Origin: an uncultured Clostridia bacterium
GTDB lineage: Bacteria; Bacillota; Clostridia; UBA1381
Assembly (NCBI GenBank): GCA_934444735.1
Contig: CAKSDE010000001.1
Span: 248,001 to 312,000 of the forward strand
Length of the DNA stretch: 64,000 bases
Reading direction: 5' to 3'
Made by a program: the position numbers and the translations under genes. Shown here piece by piece: positions 42,364 to 51,296 of this stretch (within the stretch, counting starts at the first letter, position 1; each line of letters starts with the position of its first letter). Below the pieces are notes generated by a model. It saw nothing but the letters and a program-made list of their open reading frames with translations, was not told the origin of the DNA and did not search any database.

Positions 42364-44058
42364 TTACATACTTTCTACCGTGCTGATTCCGAGCAGTGAA
42401 AGCGCTGTTTTTATTACACTTGCCGTTGCATCTGCTATGGCAAGACGTGCTTTTTTTGTTTCTGTCGGAATGTCGCTTTTTAATATCGGGTTGTTGTTGT
42501 AAAATTTATTGAAACAACGTGCAAGCGTTGTTACATATCTGTTGATATAGAACGGCTCATTCTTCTCGGCTGCGGCAGCTACCGCATCTGCAAAGCCGTT
42601 TAGTTGCGTAATGAGAGCATACTCGTCGTCGGATACGGCATAAGAAAAGTCCGCGTCGGAATAGTCGAGCGTATTTTTTCTTAAGATACTCTTTGCGCGT
42701 GCATAACTGTATTGTACGTAAGGCGCCGATTCTCCTTCAAAATCAAGCATGGAATCCCATGAGAATACTATATCCTTTTCGCGGCTGTTTTTTAAGAATG
42801 CATAAAGTATCGCGCCGATACCGATTTTTTCGGCAGCCGTTTCTTTATCCTCCATATCCGGATTGTTGGCAGAGATTATTTCGAGCGTTTTGTGAACCGA
42901 TTCGTTTAAAACATCTTCCAAAAAGATAACGTCACCGTGACGGGTGGAGAGCTTTTTATCCGGGAATTTCACAAGCCCGAAACCGACGTGTATACAATCC
43001 TTGCCCCACTCAAAGCCTGCCTTTTCAATAACAGAGAATATCTGGTTAAAGTGCAGTGCTTGGGGAGTCCCGACAACATAGATGTTTTTATAAAAATCAT
43101 AGGTGCGCTTTCTGTATAAAGCCGCGGCGATGTCGCGTGTTGCATAGATTGTTGCACCGTCGGATTTTAATATAATACACGGCGGCATATTTTTATCCTC
43201 AAGATTTACGACCATAGCGCCGTCGCTTTCCTCTAAAAGATGCTTTTCGGAGAGAATATCCACAACCTCCTGCATCTTGTCACCGTAAAAGCTTTCTCCG
43301 GCATATGAATCAAAGCTGACCCCTAAGCGGTCGTAAACACGGTTAAACTCTATAAGGCTTACATCTCTGAAATACTGCCAAAGGGCGGTTGTATCGGGAT
43401 CATGCTCCTCCAAAAGTCTGAAATATTCTCTTGCCTCATCATTTAGCGAAGGATCCTTTTCGGCTTCTTCGTGGAATTTAACGTATATTTTTAAAAGCTC
43501 GTTTATCGGATCTTTTTCGATAACCTCCTTGTTGCCCCAGCGCTTGTATGCGCTTATGAGCTTGCCGAACTGCGTGCCCCAGTCGCCGAGGTGGTTTATC
43601 TTTACCGTTTTATAGCCGAGGTGTCTGTAGATCTTTTCCAAAGAGTTACCGATTGCGGTAGAAAAAAGATGTCCTATATGAAACGGCTTTGCGATATTCG
43701 GTGATGAAAACTCGACCAGTACGGTTTTGCCGTTACCTATATCGGACGCACCGAAGTTTTCCTTTTTATCAAAAACTTCCTTGATTACAGACTGTGTGAA
43801 ATTTGCTCTGTTATAGAAAAAATTAAGATATGCGCCGACCGCTTCGGTTTTTTCTATGTATTCGCCGACGGTGAATTTTTCCGAAAGCTCTTTTGCAATC
43901 AAAGGAGGCGCTTTTCTTAAAGTCTTTGCGAGAGTAAAACACGGGAAAGCCAGATCTCCCATTTTTTGCTCGGGCGGAACCTCCAAAAGATTCCCGACAG
44001 TTTCGGTATCAAGCCCGGTTATTTCGGAAAGCTTATCAATAACGTAATCTTTAATCAT
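42364..44058 (-). CDS. argS: Arginyl-tRNA synthetase
   Basis: This class I synthetase of 564 residues charges tRNA-Arg. It has the ArgRS N-terminal tRNA-contact domain, the HIGH motif (FSSPNIAKPFHIGHLFST), the KMSKS-equivalent segment (DKKLSTRHGDVIFLEDVL) and the C-terminal DALR anticodon-binding domain (SYARAKSILRKN to MESVTS-like end). The length is normal for the bacterial enzyme. Its leader (44059-44160) contains small palindromes such as TGTCGGTATATTTTCGACA, of unknown meaning. Confidence 0.95.
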   Translation of the reverse strand: MIKDYVIDKLSEITGLDTETVGNLLEVPPEQKMGDLAFPCFTLAKTLRKAPPLIAKELSEKFTVGEYIEKTEAVGAYLNFFYNRANFTQSVIKEVFDKKENFGASDIGNGKTVLVEFSSPNIAKPFHIGHLFSTAIGNSLEKIYRHLGYKTVKINHLGDWGTQFGKLISAYKRWGNKEVIEKDPINELLKIYVKFHEEAEKDPSLNDEAREYFRLLEEHDPDTTALWQYFRDVSLIEFNRVYDRLGVSFDSYAGESFYGDKMQEVVDILSEKHLLEESDGAMVVNLEDKNMPPCIILKSDGATIYATRDIAAALYRKRTYDFYKNIYVVGTPQALHFNQIFSVIEKAGFEWGKDCIHVGFGLVKFPDKKLSTRHGDVIFLEDVLNESVHKTLEIISANNPDMEDKETAAEKIGIGAILYAFLKNSREKDIVFSWDSMLDFEGESAPYVQYSYARAKSILRKNTLDYSDADFSYAVSDDEYALITQLNGFADAVAAAAEKNEPFYINRYVTTLARCFNKFYNNNPILKSDIPTETKKARLAIADATASVIKTALSLLGISTVESM

Positions 44059-44254
44059 TTGTATACCTCATTTATTTATAAATTTAGAATCAATTGAAAA
44101 ATCCAATTGAAATATATGTCGAAAATATACCGACATTAATAGAGTATATATTTTTTTTGAGGATTTGTCAAGGTGTTACCGTAAAAATCTCGCACCTTAC
44201 ATAAGAAATGCTCCGATATGAGAAGATTTTTACATAAATTGTTTTTTATTTTTA

Positions 44255-44283
44255 TTGAAATGGCAATTGCGGTATGGTATAAT
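44255..44283 (+). promoter_or_regulatory. Promoter of the LacZ gene
   Basis: TTGAAA (44255-44260), 17-base spacer, TATAAT (44278-44283), about 40 bases before the ATG at 44324. Confidence 0.7.
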
Positions 44284-44323
44284 TGACGTATACAAATACA
44301 CTTTTTGGAAATGAGGAAATAAA

Positions 44324-47149
44324 ATGAGGATATATGAAGATTTGACAAAAATATCGGAGAACAGAGAAAAACAGCGTGCGTATTATATGCCGAACGGACA
44401 TACACTTTTAAACGGTGAATGGCGCTTTAAGTTTTATCAGCGAGATATTGACAAAGAGGAAAACATAACCGAATGGGACAGAATAGATGTTCCCTCCTGC
44501 TGGCAGACAAGAGGATACGAAAAACCGTACTATACCAACCATCAGTACCCATATCCGGTAGATCCGCCGTATGTGCCGGATGAAAACCCGTTAGGAATAT
44601 ATGAGCGTGAATTTGAGATAAAGGATCAGGCAAGAAAGCATTATATCGTATTTGAGGGCGTGTCCTCATGCGTGCGGCTCTACATTAACGGAGAGTATGT
44701 GGGTTACAGTCAGGGATCGCATTTGCAGGCGGAATTTGATATTTCAAAATATGTGAAAAACGGCGAAAATACAATCCGCGCCGAGGTTTTGAAGTGGTGC
44801 AGCGGCAGTTATCTCGAGGATCAGGACTTTTTCAGATTCAACGGCATTTTCAGAGATGTATATTTGCTCTCACGTCCCGAGGAACATATAAAGGATATTG
44901 ATATTCGCCCCGAAATCGGCGGAAATATCGATGTAACCTTTGAGGGAAAAGCCGAAATCTCATTGTTTGATAAAGACGGTACGCTGATAGATAAAAAAGA
45001 CGCGTCGGAAAAGGCGGAATTTAAAGTGGAAAATCCGATTTTGTGGAATGCTGAGAATCCGTATCTGTACAAAATGGTGTTTAAGTATAAAGATGAAGTG
45101 ATTGAACAGAAAATCGGATTCAGAAGTATCGAAATTTCAGATAAATACGAGCTTTTGATAAATGGTGTTTCGGTAAAGCTAAAGGGCATAAACCGTCACG
45201 ATACTCACCGTGAAAACGGCTGGTGCGAAACATATGAGGAATTAAGAGAAGATGTGACGCTTATGAAAAAGCTCAACATCAACTGCATAAGAACTTCACA
45301 TTATCCGCCAAGCCCGAAATTTTTGGAACTGTGCGACGAGTTCGGTTTTTATGTTTGCCTTGAAACCGATATTGAGATGCACGGGTTTACTACGAGAAAA
45401 CGTAATTATGAATACGATTTTGAGGATAATCTTGAATGGATAAACAATCAGCTGGAATGGGGGGATGCATTTGTCGAGAGAATGCAGAGAGCATACGGCA
45501 GAGATAAAAACCATGCGTCGGTTATTATGTGGTCGGTCGGAAACGAGAGCGGTCACGGTACGAATCACAGAGCAATGATAAAATGGCTCAGAAGTGTTGA
45601 TACAACGCGTCTTATCCATGCCGAGGACGCGTCAAGGAGCAATATTTTAGATACTACAGATGTATATTCGCTGATGTACCCGGGACATGATTTTGTAGAG
45701 GAATATGCAAAGGACGAAACCAAAAAGCAGCCGTTTTTCTTCTGCGAGTATGCGCACGCTATGGGTAACGGTCCCGGTGGATTAAAGGATTACTGGGATT
45801 TGATATATAAATATCCTAAGCTTATCGGCGGCTGCATATGGGAGTGGATAGATCATACAATTGTCGTTGACGGAGTGCAGAAATACGGCGGTGATTTCGG
45901 TGAACTGAACCACGATTCAAATTTCTGTGCCGACGGACTTATCTTCTCGGATAAATCGTTTAAAGCAGGCTCACTGAACGCAAAGGCGGTGTATCAGTAC
46001 ATAAAAGCGGAGCTTTCGGGAGATGTATTAACAATTACCAATCTCTATGATTTTACCAACCTCAACAGGTACATTCTGATGTATGAAATCCAAAAAGACG
46101 AGGTTATAACTTTCTCTAAAGAGCTGATTGCGGATATTGAGCCGAAAAAGAGTATGGATATAGAGCTTGAGCTGCCGACAGAGTACAAGTTAGGCTGTTT
46201 TGTGAACGTATCTTTGTATGACACAAACGGATATGAGGTTGCAAAAGTTCAGCTGGAGGCAGATGTGGCAAAGAATGAGGAAAAGCATTGCAAAAAGCTT
46301 GCAGTTTTGGAGGAAAATGAACGGGAAATTACGGCAGAGGGCGAAAATTTCCGCTATACCGTCTCGAAGTTTTACGGCAGCATTGAGAGTATTGTAAAAA
46401 ATGGGGAAGAACAGCTAAGGGATATATTGCGCCTCAGCGTTTGGAGACCGCTTACCGATAACGATATGTATAAAAAGACGGTATGGGGGGATCCGAATAA
46501 CGGCGGATTGAATGAGTTTTCCTGGAACTTTGACAGAATGTTCAATAAAGTGTATTCGTGCAAAATTGAGGACGGTGAGGTTGTTGTAAAGGCGAGCCTT
46601 GCGGGTGTATCGAGAGCGCCGGCTGTAAAATACACTGTTCGGTATCGCGTATATGAGGACGGAGAAATAGAAGTTGATTTTTCGGGCGATATATTAAACG
46701 AGATAGAATGGCTGCCGAGATTGGGATTTGAAACCAAAATCCCGAAAGAAAAGACCGACTTTATCTATTTCGGAATGGGCCCCGAGGAAAATTACCGTGA
46801 TATGTGCACTCATGCGACTATGGGACTTTATGAGAGCGATGCTAAGAAGGAATATGTAAATTACGTTAAGCCGCAGGAACACGGAAATCACATGGGAACA
46901 AAGTATCTCTCTATGAAAGACGGACTTACTTTTACGGCAGACGGTGAATTTGAATTTAAAGTATCGGAATATTCTCCGAGAGCGCTGTCTGTGGCAAATC
47001 ACACCGATGAGCTTGTAAAAGATGACAGCATAAATGTAAGAATAGACTATAAGATGTCGGGCTTGGGAACAAATTCATGCGGCCCCGATGTGATGGAAAA
47101 ATACAGATTGAGTGAGAAAAAAGTCAATTTTAAGTTTTATATAAAATAA
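44324..47149 (+). CDS. lacZ: Beta-galactosidase, LacZ type (GH2)
   Basis: 941 residues without signal peptide, so cytoplasmic hydrolysis of lactose or other beta-galactosides. Sugar-binding domain (VPSCWQTRGYEKPYYTNHQY), central immunoglobulin domain, TIM barrel with acid/base Glu in IMWSVGNESGHGTNHRAM and nucleophile Glu in FFFCEYAHAMGNGPG, then the beta-galactosidase small chain domain (DFIYFGMGPEENYRD, QEHGNHMGTKYL). Slightly shorter than E. coli LacZ (1023). No transporter or regulator is adjacent; it appears monocistronic, closed by the hairpin at 47161. Confidence 0.95.
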   Translation: MRIYEDLTKISENREKQRAYYMPNGHTLLNGEWRFKFYQRDIDKEENITEWDRIDVPSCWQTRGYEKPYYTNHQYPYPVDPPYVPDENPLGIYEREFEIKDQARKHYIVFEGVSSCVRLYINGEYVGYSQGSHLQAEFDISKYVKNGENTIRAEVLKWCSGSYLEDQDFFRFNGIFRDVYLLSRPEEHIKDIDIRPEIGGNIDVTFEGKAEISLFDKDGTLIDKKDASEKAEFKVENPILWNAENPYLYKMVFKYKDEVIEQKIGFRSIEISDKYELLINGVSVKLKGINRHDTHRENGWCETYEELREDVTLMKKLNINCIRTSHYPPSPKFLELCDEFGFYVCLETDIEMHGFTTRKRNYEYDFEDNLEWINNQLEWGDAFVERMQRAYGRDKNHASVIMWSVGNESGHGTNHRAMIKWLRSVDTTRLIHAEDASRSNILDTTDVYSLMYPGHDFVEEYAKDETKKQPFFFCEYAHAMGNGPGGLKDYWDLIYKYPKLIGGCIWEWIDHTIVVDGVQKYGGDFGELNHDSNFCADGLIFSDKSFKAGSLNAKAVYQYIKAELSGDVLTITNLYDFTNLNRYILMYEIQKDEVITFSKELIADIEPKKSMDIELELPTEYKLGCFVNVSLYDTNGYEVAKVQLEADVAKNEEKHCKKLAVLEENEREITAEGENFRYTVSKFYGSIESIVKNGEEQLRDILRLSVWRPLTDNDMYKKTVWGDPNNGGLNEFSWNFDRMFNKVYSCKIEDGEVVVKASLAGVSRAPAVKYTVRYRVYEDGEIEVDFSGDILNEIEWLPRLGFETKIPKEKTDFIYFGMGPEENYRDMCTHATMGLYESDAKKEYVNYVKPQEHGNHMGTKYLSMKDGLTFTADGEFEFKVSEYSPRALSVANHTDELVKDDSINVRIDYKMSGLGTNSCGPDVMEKYRLSEKKVNFKFYIK

Positions 47150-47160
47150 AAAGTGAATTT

Positions 47161-47193
47161 CGAGCGCAATAAAATATGTTGCGCTCGTTTTTT
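47161..47193 (+). terminator. Terminator of the LacZ gene
   Basis: CGAGCGCAA (47161-47169) pairs perfectly with TTGCGCTCG (47179-47187), followed by six T. Confidence 0.92.
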
Positions 47194-47198
47194 ATCTC

Positions 47199-47247
47199 TT
47201 GACAATCGTTCTAAAATGAACTATAATAATATTGTTCGTTTTAGAAC
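47199..47247 (+). promoter_or_regulatory. Promoter with embedded MarR-type operator
   Basis: TTGACA (47199-47204) and TATAAT (47222-47227) have a 17-base spacer. GTTCTAAAATGAAC (47208-47221) fills the spacer, and its near-perfect inverted copy GTTCGTTTTAGAAC lies at 47234-47247. A repressor bound here would block the promoter, so the adjacent MarR protein probably represses itself and the exporter gene. Confidence 0.8.
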
Positions 47248-47270
47248 CAAATAAAAAAGAGGGTGATATT

Positions 47271-47711
47271 ATGACGGTAAATGAATTTTGGAATTATATT
47301 CTTTCAATCGAAAAAGAGTATTCTCTTTTTCGCAAGCGGATTATGAATAATTTTTCGCTTTCGGCGGCAGAAACAGATATTTTGATGTTTCTCGCAAATA
47401 ATCCCGAATTTGATACCGCTTCACACATTTCGAAAATCAAAAAAATGCCGAAATCACAGGTGTCGCTTGCGGTAAATGCACTCTGCCGGAAGGGGCTTAT
47501 AGAAGGTGTTTACAGTGCAAAAAACAAAAAAAGCATACATTTGAAAATAAAAAACGATGCTTCGGAAATTATTTTATACGGCAGAAAAATTCAGCACGAA
47601 TTTTCAGAAATGCTTTTTTCTGGATTTAGCGAAGATGAAAAAAAAGAGTTTTCGCATCTGCATTTAAAAATTGCAGAAAACATTAAATCAAAAAGGAATG
47701 GTGAAAAATGA
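47271..47711 (+). CDS. MarR family transcriptional regulator
   Basis: A 146-residue winged-helix repressor. The DNA-binding core reads LSAAETDILMFLANNPEFD, then SHISKIKKMPKSQVSLAVN and a wing with GVYSAKNKKSIHLKIK. The ATG at 47271 follows an AGAGGGTG site. It overlaps the TauE/SafE exporter gene by four bases, so the pair forms an operon controlled by the operator at 47208-47247. The ligand is unknown. Confidence 0.85.
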   Translation: MTVNEFWNYILSIEKEYSLFRKRIMNNFSLSAAETDILMFLANNPEFDTASHISKIKKMPKSQVSLAVNALCRKGLIEGVYSAKNKKSIHLKIKNDASEIILYGRKIQHEFSEMLFSGFSEDEKKEFSHLHLKIAENIKSKRNGEK

Positions 47712-48487
47712 AGTATGTAATAACGTTATTGGTTTGCTTGTTTGCCGGTATCGGGGCTGGGCTCGGTACAGGCTTTGCGGGAATGAGCGCAGCGGCTGTT
47801 ATAACGCCTATGCTTGTAACCTTTCTCGGGATCGATCCGTATATGGCTGTGGGTATCGCTCTTGCCTCCGATGTTTTGGCAAGCGCGGTTTCTGCATATA
47901 CCTACGGTAAAAATAAAAATCTTGACATTAAAAACGGTATTGTTATGATGTTAACCGTTCTTTTGTTCACGGTTGTGGGAAGTTATGTGTCAAGTCTTGT
48001 TCCGTCGGTTGCTATGGGTAATTTTTCAGTTTTTATGACGCTTCTTTTGGGTATTAAATTTATTGTCAAACCGGTAATGACAACCAAAGAGGATATGGTG
48101 GCAATATCGCCCAAATCAAGAATTATAAAATCCATAATATGCGGTGCGGCAGTCGGTTTTATATGCGGTTTTGTGGGTGCAGGCGGCGGAATGATGATGC
48201 TTTTGCTGCTTACAAGCATAATGGGTTATGAGCTCAAAACTGCAGTGGGTACCAGTGTATTTATTATGACATTTACGGCGCTTACCGGTTCGCTGACACA
48301 TTTTGCAATAGGCGGAGCCCCCGAAATATTACCATTTATTCTTTGCATTGCTTTTACTTTTGTATTTGCAAGAATTGCGGCAAAAATAGCCAATAAATCT
48401 CAGGCAAAAACTCTTAATCGTGCAACCGGTATTACACTTGTTGTGCTGGGAATTGCAGTTTTGGGTTTTTCGTTTATCAGTGCTTAA
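47708..48487 (+). CDS. TauE/SafE family sulfite/anion exporter
   Basis: 259 residues with about eight hydrophobic segments. The family repeats are visible as AGIGAGLGTGFAGMSAAAVITPML at the N-terminus and GFICGFVGAGGGMMMLLLLTSIMG in the second half. Family members export sulfite, sulfoacetate or similar anions. Control by a MarR protein suggests a response to a toxic compound. The terminator is at 48497-48549. Confidence 0.87.
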   Translation: MKYVITLLVCLFAGIGAGLGTGFAGMSAAAVITPMLVTFLGIDPYMAVGIALASDVLASAVSAYTYGKNKNLDIKNGIVMMLTVLLFTVVGSYVSSLVPSVAMGNFSVFMTLLLGIKFIVKPVMTTKEDMVAISPKSRIIKSIICGAAVGFICGFVGAGGGMMMLLLLTSIMGYELKTAVGTSVFIMTFTALTGSLTHFAIGGAPEILPFILCIAFTFVFARIAAKIANKSQAKTLNRATGITLVVLGIAVLGFSFISA

Positions 48488-48496
48488 TGTATAAAA

Positions 48497-48549
48497 AACC
48501 GATCTCCGAATTGTTAGATTTTTGGTCTGATCTTCGGAAGATCGGTTTA
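48497..48549. terminator. Bidirectional terminator between the exporter and Mrp genes
   Basis: AAACCGATCTCCGAA pairs with TTCGGAAGATCGGTTT (one bulge) across a 20-base loop, between convergent genes. Confidence 0.8.
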
Positions 48550-48557
48550 TAATTTTT

Positions 48558-49367
48558 TTATAATTTTTCTATTTTGTCTGCCATATTGTCAAGCCATGTA
48601 CCCTCAAACAGCTCTATCATACCGCTGTCACAAGCAGATGCGAGCTTTGAGTCGATAGGGAGCTTTGAAACCGTATCGATATTGTGCGCTTGGGCAATTT
48701 TTGAAATGTTGCTTTTGCCGAATATGTGATGCTCTTTGCCGCAGTCGGGGCATTTAAAGTATGACATATTCTCAACTATTCCCAAAACGGGAACGTTCAT
48801 CATATCTGCCATCTTGACTGCCTTTTCAACGATCATCGAAACAAGCTCCTGCGGTGAGGTTACAACTATTATTCCGTCTACCGGGAGCGATTGGAATACC
48901 GTAAGCGGAACATCTCCGGTTCCCGGCGGCATATCAACGAACATATAGTCAACATTATCCCAGATAACATCTGTCCAGAACTGCTTAACAGCGCCCGAAA
49001 TTACCGGACCGCGCCAGACCACAGGATCTGTTTCATTTTCAAGCAAGAGGTTTACCGACATGATCTGTGTGCCGAGCTTACTTTTTGCAGGATAGAGCGC
49101 CTCATCATCGGCTGTTGCTTTATCCTTTATTCCGAATGCTTTGGGGATTGACGGACCGGTTATATCCGCGTCCAGTATTGCTGTGTTATATCCGCGCCGC
49201 TGCATGATTACCGACATGAGCGAGGTAATCATGGATTTGCCGACTCCGCCCTTGCCGCTTACGACTGCTATTACCTTTTTGACCTCCGAAAAGGGGTGCA
49301 AAGCGTCTTTTTGAGGCGCTTCTGAACAATTTGAACTGCAAGAATCGCAGTTGTGATCACAAGCCAT
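48558..49367 (-). CDS. Mrp/NBP35-family iron-sulfur carrier ATPase
   Basis: 269 residues. A cysteine-rich N-terminus (CDHNCDSCSSNC), the deviant Walker A motif SGKGGVGKSMITSL, Walker B-like FVDMPPGTGDVPL, and a C-terminal CxxC (YFKCPDCGKEHHIFG). Mrp proteins assemble and deliver 4Fe-4S clusters, fitting a genome full of Fe-S enzymes. It lies 14 bases downstream of galE on the same strand and may be co-transcribed. Confidence 0.9.
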   Translation of the reverse strand: MACDHNCDSCSSNCSEAPQKDALHPFSEVKKVIAVVSGKGGVGKSMITSLMSVIMQRRGYNTAILDADITGPSIPKAFGIKDKATADDEALYPAKSKLGTQIMSVNLLLENETDPVVWRGPVISGAVKQFWTDVIWDNVDYMFVDMPPGTGDVPLTVFQSLPVDGIIVVTSPQELVSMIVEKAVKMADMMNVPVLGIVENMSYFKCPDCGKEHHIFGKSNISKIAQAHNIDTVSKLPIDSKLASACDSGMIELFEGTWLDNMADKIEKL

Positions 49368-49381
49368 TTTCTATTCCTCCA

Positions 49382-50395
49382 TTAATCGTTATATCCGTTA
49401 GGATTATTGCTCTGCCATCTCCAGGAATCTTCGCACATTTCTGCGATGCCGCGTGTTGCTTTCCAGCCCAGCTCATTTAGAGCCTTTGACGGATCTGCAT
49501 AGCATTCCGCGATATCTCCGGGACGTCTTGCCTCAATCTTATAAGGGAGCTCTTTTCCGCAAGCCTTTGAAAATGCTTTTACAATCTCCAATACGGAATA
49601 TCCGTTTCCTGTACCCAAATTGTAGATATGAACACCCGGAATGTTTGCCTTTTTCTCGATTGCTTTTATGTGTCCCAAAGCAAGGTCAACTACGTGGATA
49701 TAATCACGCACGCCTGTGCCGTCCTTTGTGGGGTAGTCATTACCGAAAACGTGTACATATTCAAGCTTTCCTACCGCAACCTGTGCAACATAGGGGAGAA
49801 GATTGTTCGGTATTCCTTTCGGATCCTCGCCCATTTTACCACTCTTGTGTGCACCGATCGGGTTAAAGTAACGCAGGAGGGTTATTGACCATTTCGGATT
49901 AGATGTGTGGATATCCTCCAAGATACGCTCTATCATAAGCTTGGTTGAGCCGTACGGATTGGTTGTCGAAAGAGGGAAATCCTCTGTGATAGGCACTGTT
50001 TTCGGCATACCGTATACTGTTGCCGAAGAAGAGAATACGATGTTAAATACACCGTGTTTTTGCATGATATCTACCAGGTTAAGTGTGCCGGTTATGTTGT
50101 TGTGGTAGTATGTAATAGGAATAGAAACCGATTCTCCGACTGCTTTTAAGCCTGCAAAGTGAATTACCGCATCGATTTTGTTTTCTTCAAACACTTTTTC
50201 AACAGCGTCATAGTCCAGCAAATCAACCTTGTAGAAGGGGAAATCCTTGCCTGTGATTTCCTTTACAACGTTTAATGATTTTTCGGAAGAATTGCAGAGG
50301 TTATCCAAAACCACAATATCATATCCTGCATTAAGAAGCTCAACGCAGGTGTGACTCCCGATATATCCTGCGCCGCCCGTTACCAATATTTTCAT
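49382..50395 (-). CDS. galE: UDP-glucose 4-epimerase
   Basis: GalE interconverts UDP-galactose and UDP-glucose, completing galactose use after LacZ and supplying UDP-galactose. The 337-residue SDR enzyme begins MKILVTGGAGYIGSHT, has the active-site YxxxK in NPYGSTKLMIERI and the substrate segment RYFNPIGAHKSGKMGEDP. I start it at 50395, because the Rossmann fold begins there; an in-frame ATG at 50407 follows AAAGG by two bases. A promoter lies at 50483-50511. Confidence 0.94.
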   Translation of the reverse strand: MKILVTGGAGYIGSHTCVELLNAGYDIVVLDNLCNSSEKSLNVVKEITGKDFPFYKVDLLDYDAVEKVFEENKIDAVIHFAGLKAVGESVSIPITYYHNNITGTLNLVDIMQKHGVFNIVFSSSATVYGMPKTVPITEDFPLSTTNPYGSTKLMIERILEDIHTSNPKWSITLLRYFNPIGAHKSGKMGEDPKGIPNNLLPYVAQVAVGKLEYVHVFGNDYPTKDGTGVRDYIHVVDLALGHIKAIEKKANIPGVHIYNLGTGNGYSVLEIVKAFSKACGKELPYKIEARRPGDIAECYADPSKALNELGWKATRGIAEMCEDSWRWQSNNPNGYND

Positions 50396-50482
50396 AATAA
50401 TCGCCATAGCCTTTCTGCCCGTAAATAATTATTTAAAGAATCCTCGCCTTGCGGGCTTGGACGGGAACCCATTTATAAATAC

Positions 50483-50511
50483 ATTATACACCAATATTTT
50501 TTTTCTTTCAA
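50483..50511 (-). promoter_or_regulatory. Promoter of galE
   Basis: On the minus strand TTGAAA (50511-50506) and TATAAT (50488-50483) are 17 bases apart. Confidence 0.72.
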
Positions 50512-50519
50512 TAATTATA

Positions 50520-50548
50520 TTGATTTTTTGTTTTCTTTGTGATAAAAT
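50520..50548 (+). promoter_or_regulatory. Promoter of the PHP-domain gene at 50601
   Basis: TTGATT (50520-50525), 17-base spacer, TAAAAT (50543-50548). It is divergent from the galE promoter. Confidence 0.6.
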
Positions 50549-50600
50549 ACAAATTAGCCGATAGGTTTTGATACAAAATTCACAAAAGGAAAAGAATGCT

Positions 50601-51248
50601 ATGAAATTACAGGATTTACATAATCATACACGGTTCAGCTATGACGGATCGAATACGCCGGAGGAGATTATAGAAAATGCTCTTGCAAACGGCGTGCAGA
50701 CGGTCGGGATAAGCGACCATCAGTTCAGCATATGCTCAGATTTAGACAAATATATAGACAAGATCTCGGAATGTAAGGAAAAGTACAGCACAAAAATTGA
50801 AGTTTTGTGCGGACTGGAGATAGGCACAAGACCGAAACCGTCGGATTTTCTTGCGTCTAAATCCGAATATCTGGACTATTGCCTGTTCGAGAGCATAGAC
50901 AGCACAAGAGCGATGGATTTGTACGAATTTTTGGAATGGACAAGATTGTTTAAATGCCCGAAAGGCTTGGCGCATACCGATATTTTCGCGCTCAGAAAAA
51001 GGTACGGGGGGGATATATTTAAAATGTTGCGCGACTATAATCTTTTTTGGGAGATAAATGTTTCGGGAAATTATACATATTATTATGACTTCATAACGAA
51101 CAAGGAAAAGCAGGAAGAAGTTAAAAAAAGCGGGATAATTTTGTCTGTCGGCTCGGATACTCACTGGATAGGCGATTTTTCGGCGGCAAAGCTGAAATCC
51201 GTGCATGAGCTGATAGAAAAAATGGGAAACGAAATGGTAAATATATAA
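50601..51248 (+). CDS. PHP-domain phosphoesterase-like protein
   Basis: The 215-residue protein starts MKLQDLHNHTRFSYDGS with the HxH metal motif, continues with GISDHQFS and GLEIGTRPKPSD, and ends with SVGSDTHWIGDF. These are the PHP-fold ligands of histidinol-phosphatase-like enzymes. It is not a full HisK by length or context, and its substrate is unknown. ATG 50601 follows AAAGGA. It is a single-gene unit closed by the terminator at 51254-51284. Confidence 0.78.
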   Translation: MKLQDLHNHTRFSYDGSNTPEEIIENALANGVQTVGISDHQFSICSDLDKYIDKISECKEKYSTKIEVLCGLEIGTRPKPSDFLASKSEYLDYCLFESIDSTRAMDLYEFLEWTRLFKCPKGLAHTDIFALRKRYGGDIFKMLRDYNLFWEINVSGNYTYYYDFITNKEKQEEVKKSGIILSVGSDTHWIGDFSAAKLKSVHELIEKMGNEMVNI

Positions 51249-51253
51249 AATGG

Positions 51254-51290
51254 GGAGCTGAGTGCAAAAATGTCACTCAGCTCCTGTTTG
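51254..51290. terminator. Terminator between convergent PHP and SGNH genes
   Basis: GGAGCTGAGTG (51254-51264) pairs perfectly with CACTCAGCTCC (51274-51284). Confidence 0.85.
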
Positions 51291-51296
51291 TTTTCA

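Noticed and set aside
44059..44160. T-box leader for argS
   Set aside because: The region before argS has small palindromes but no T-box sequence and no antiterminator/terminator pair.
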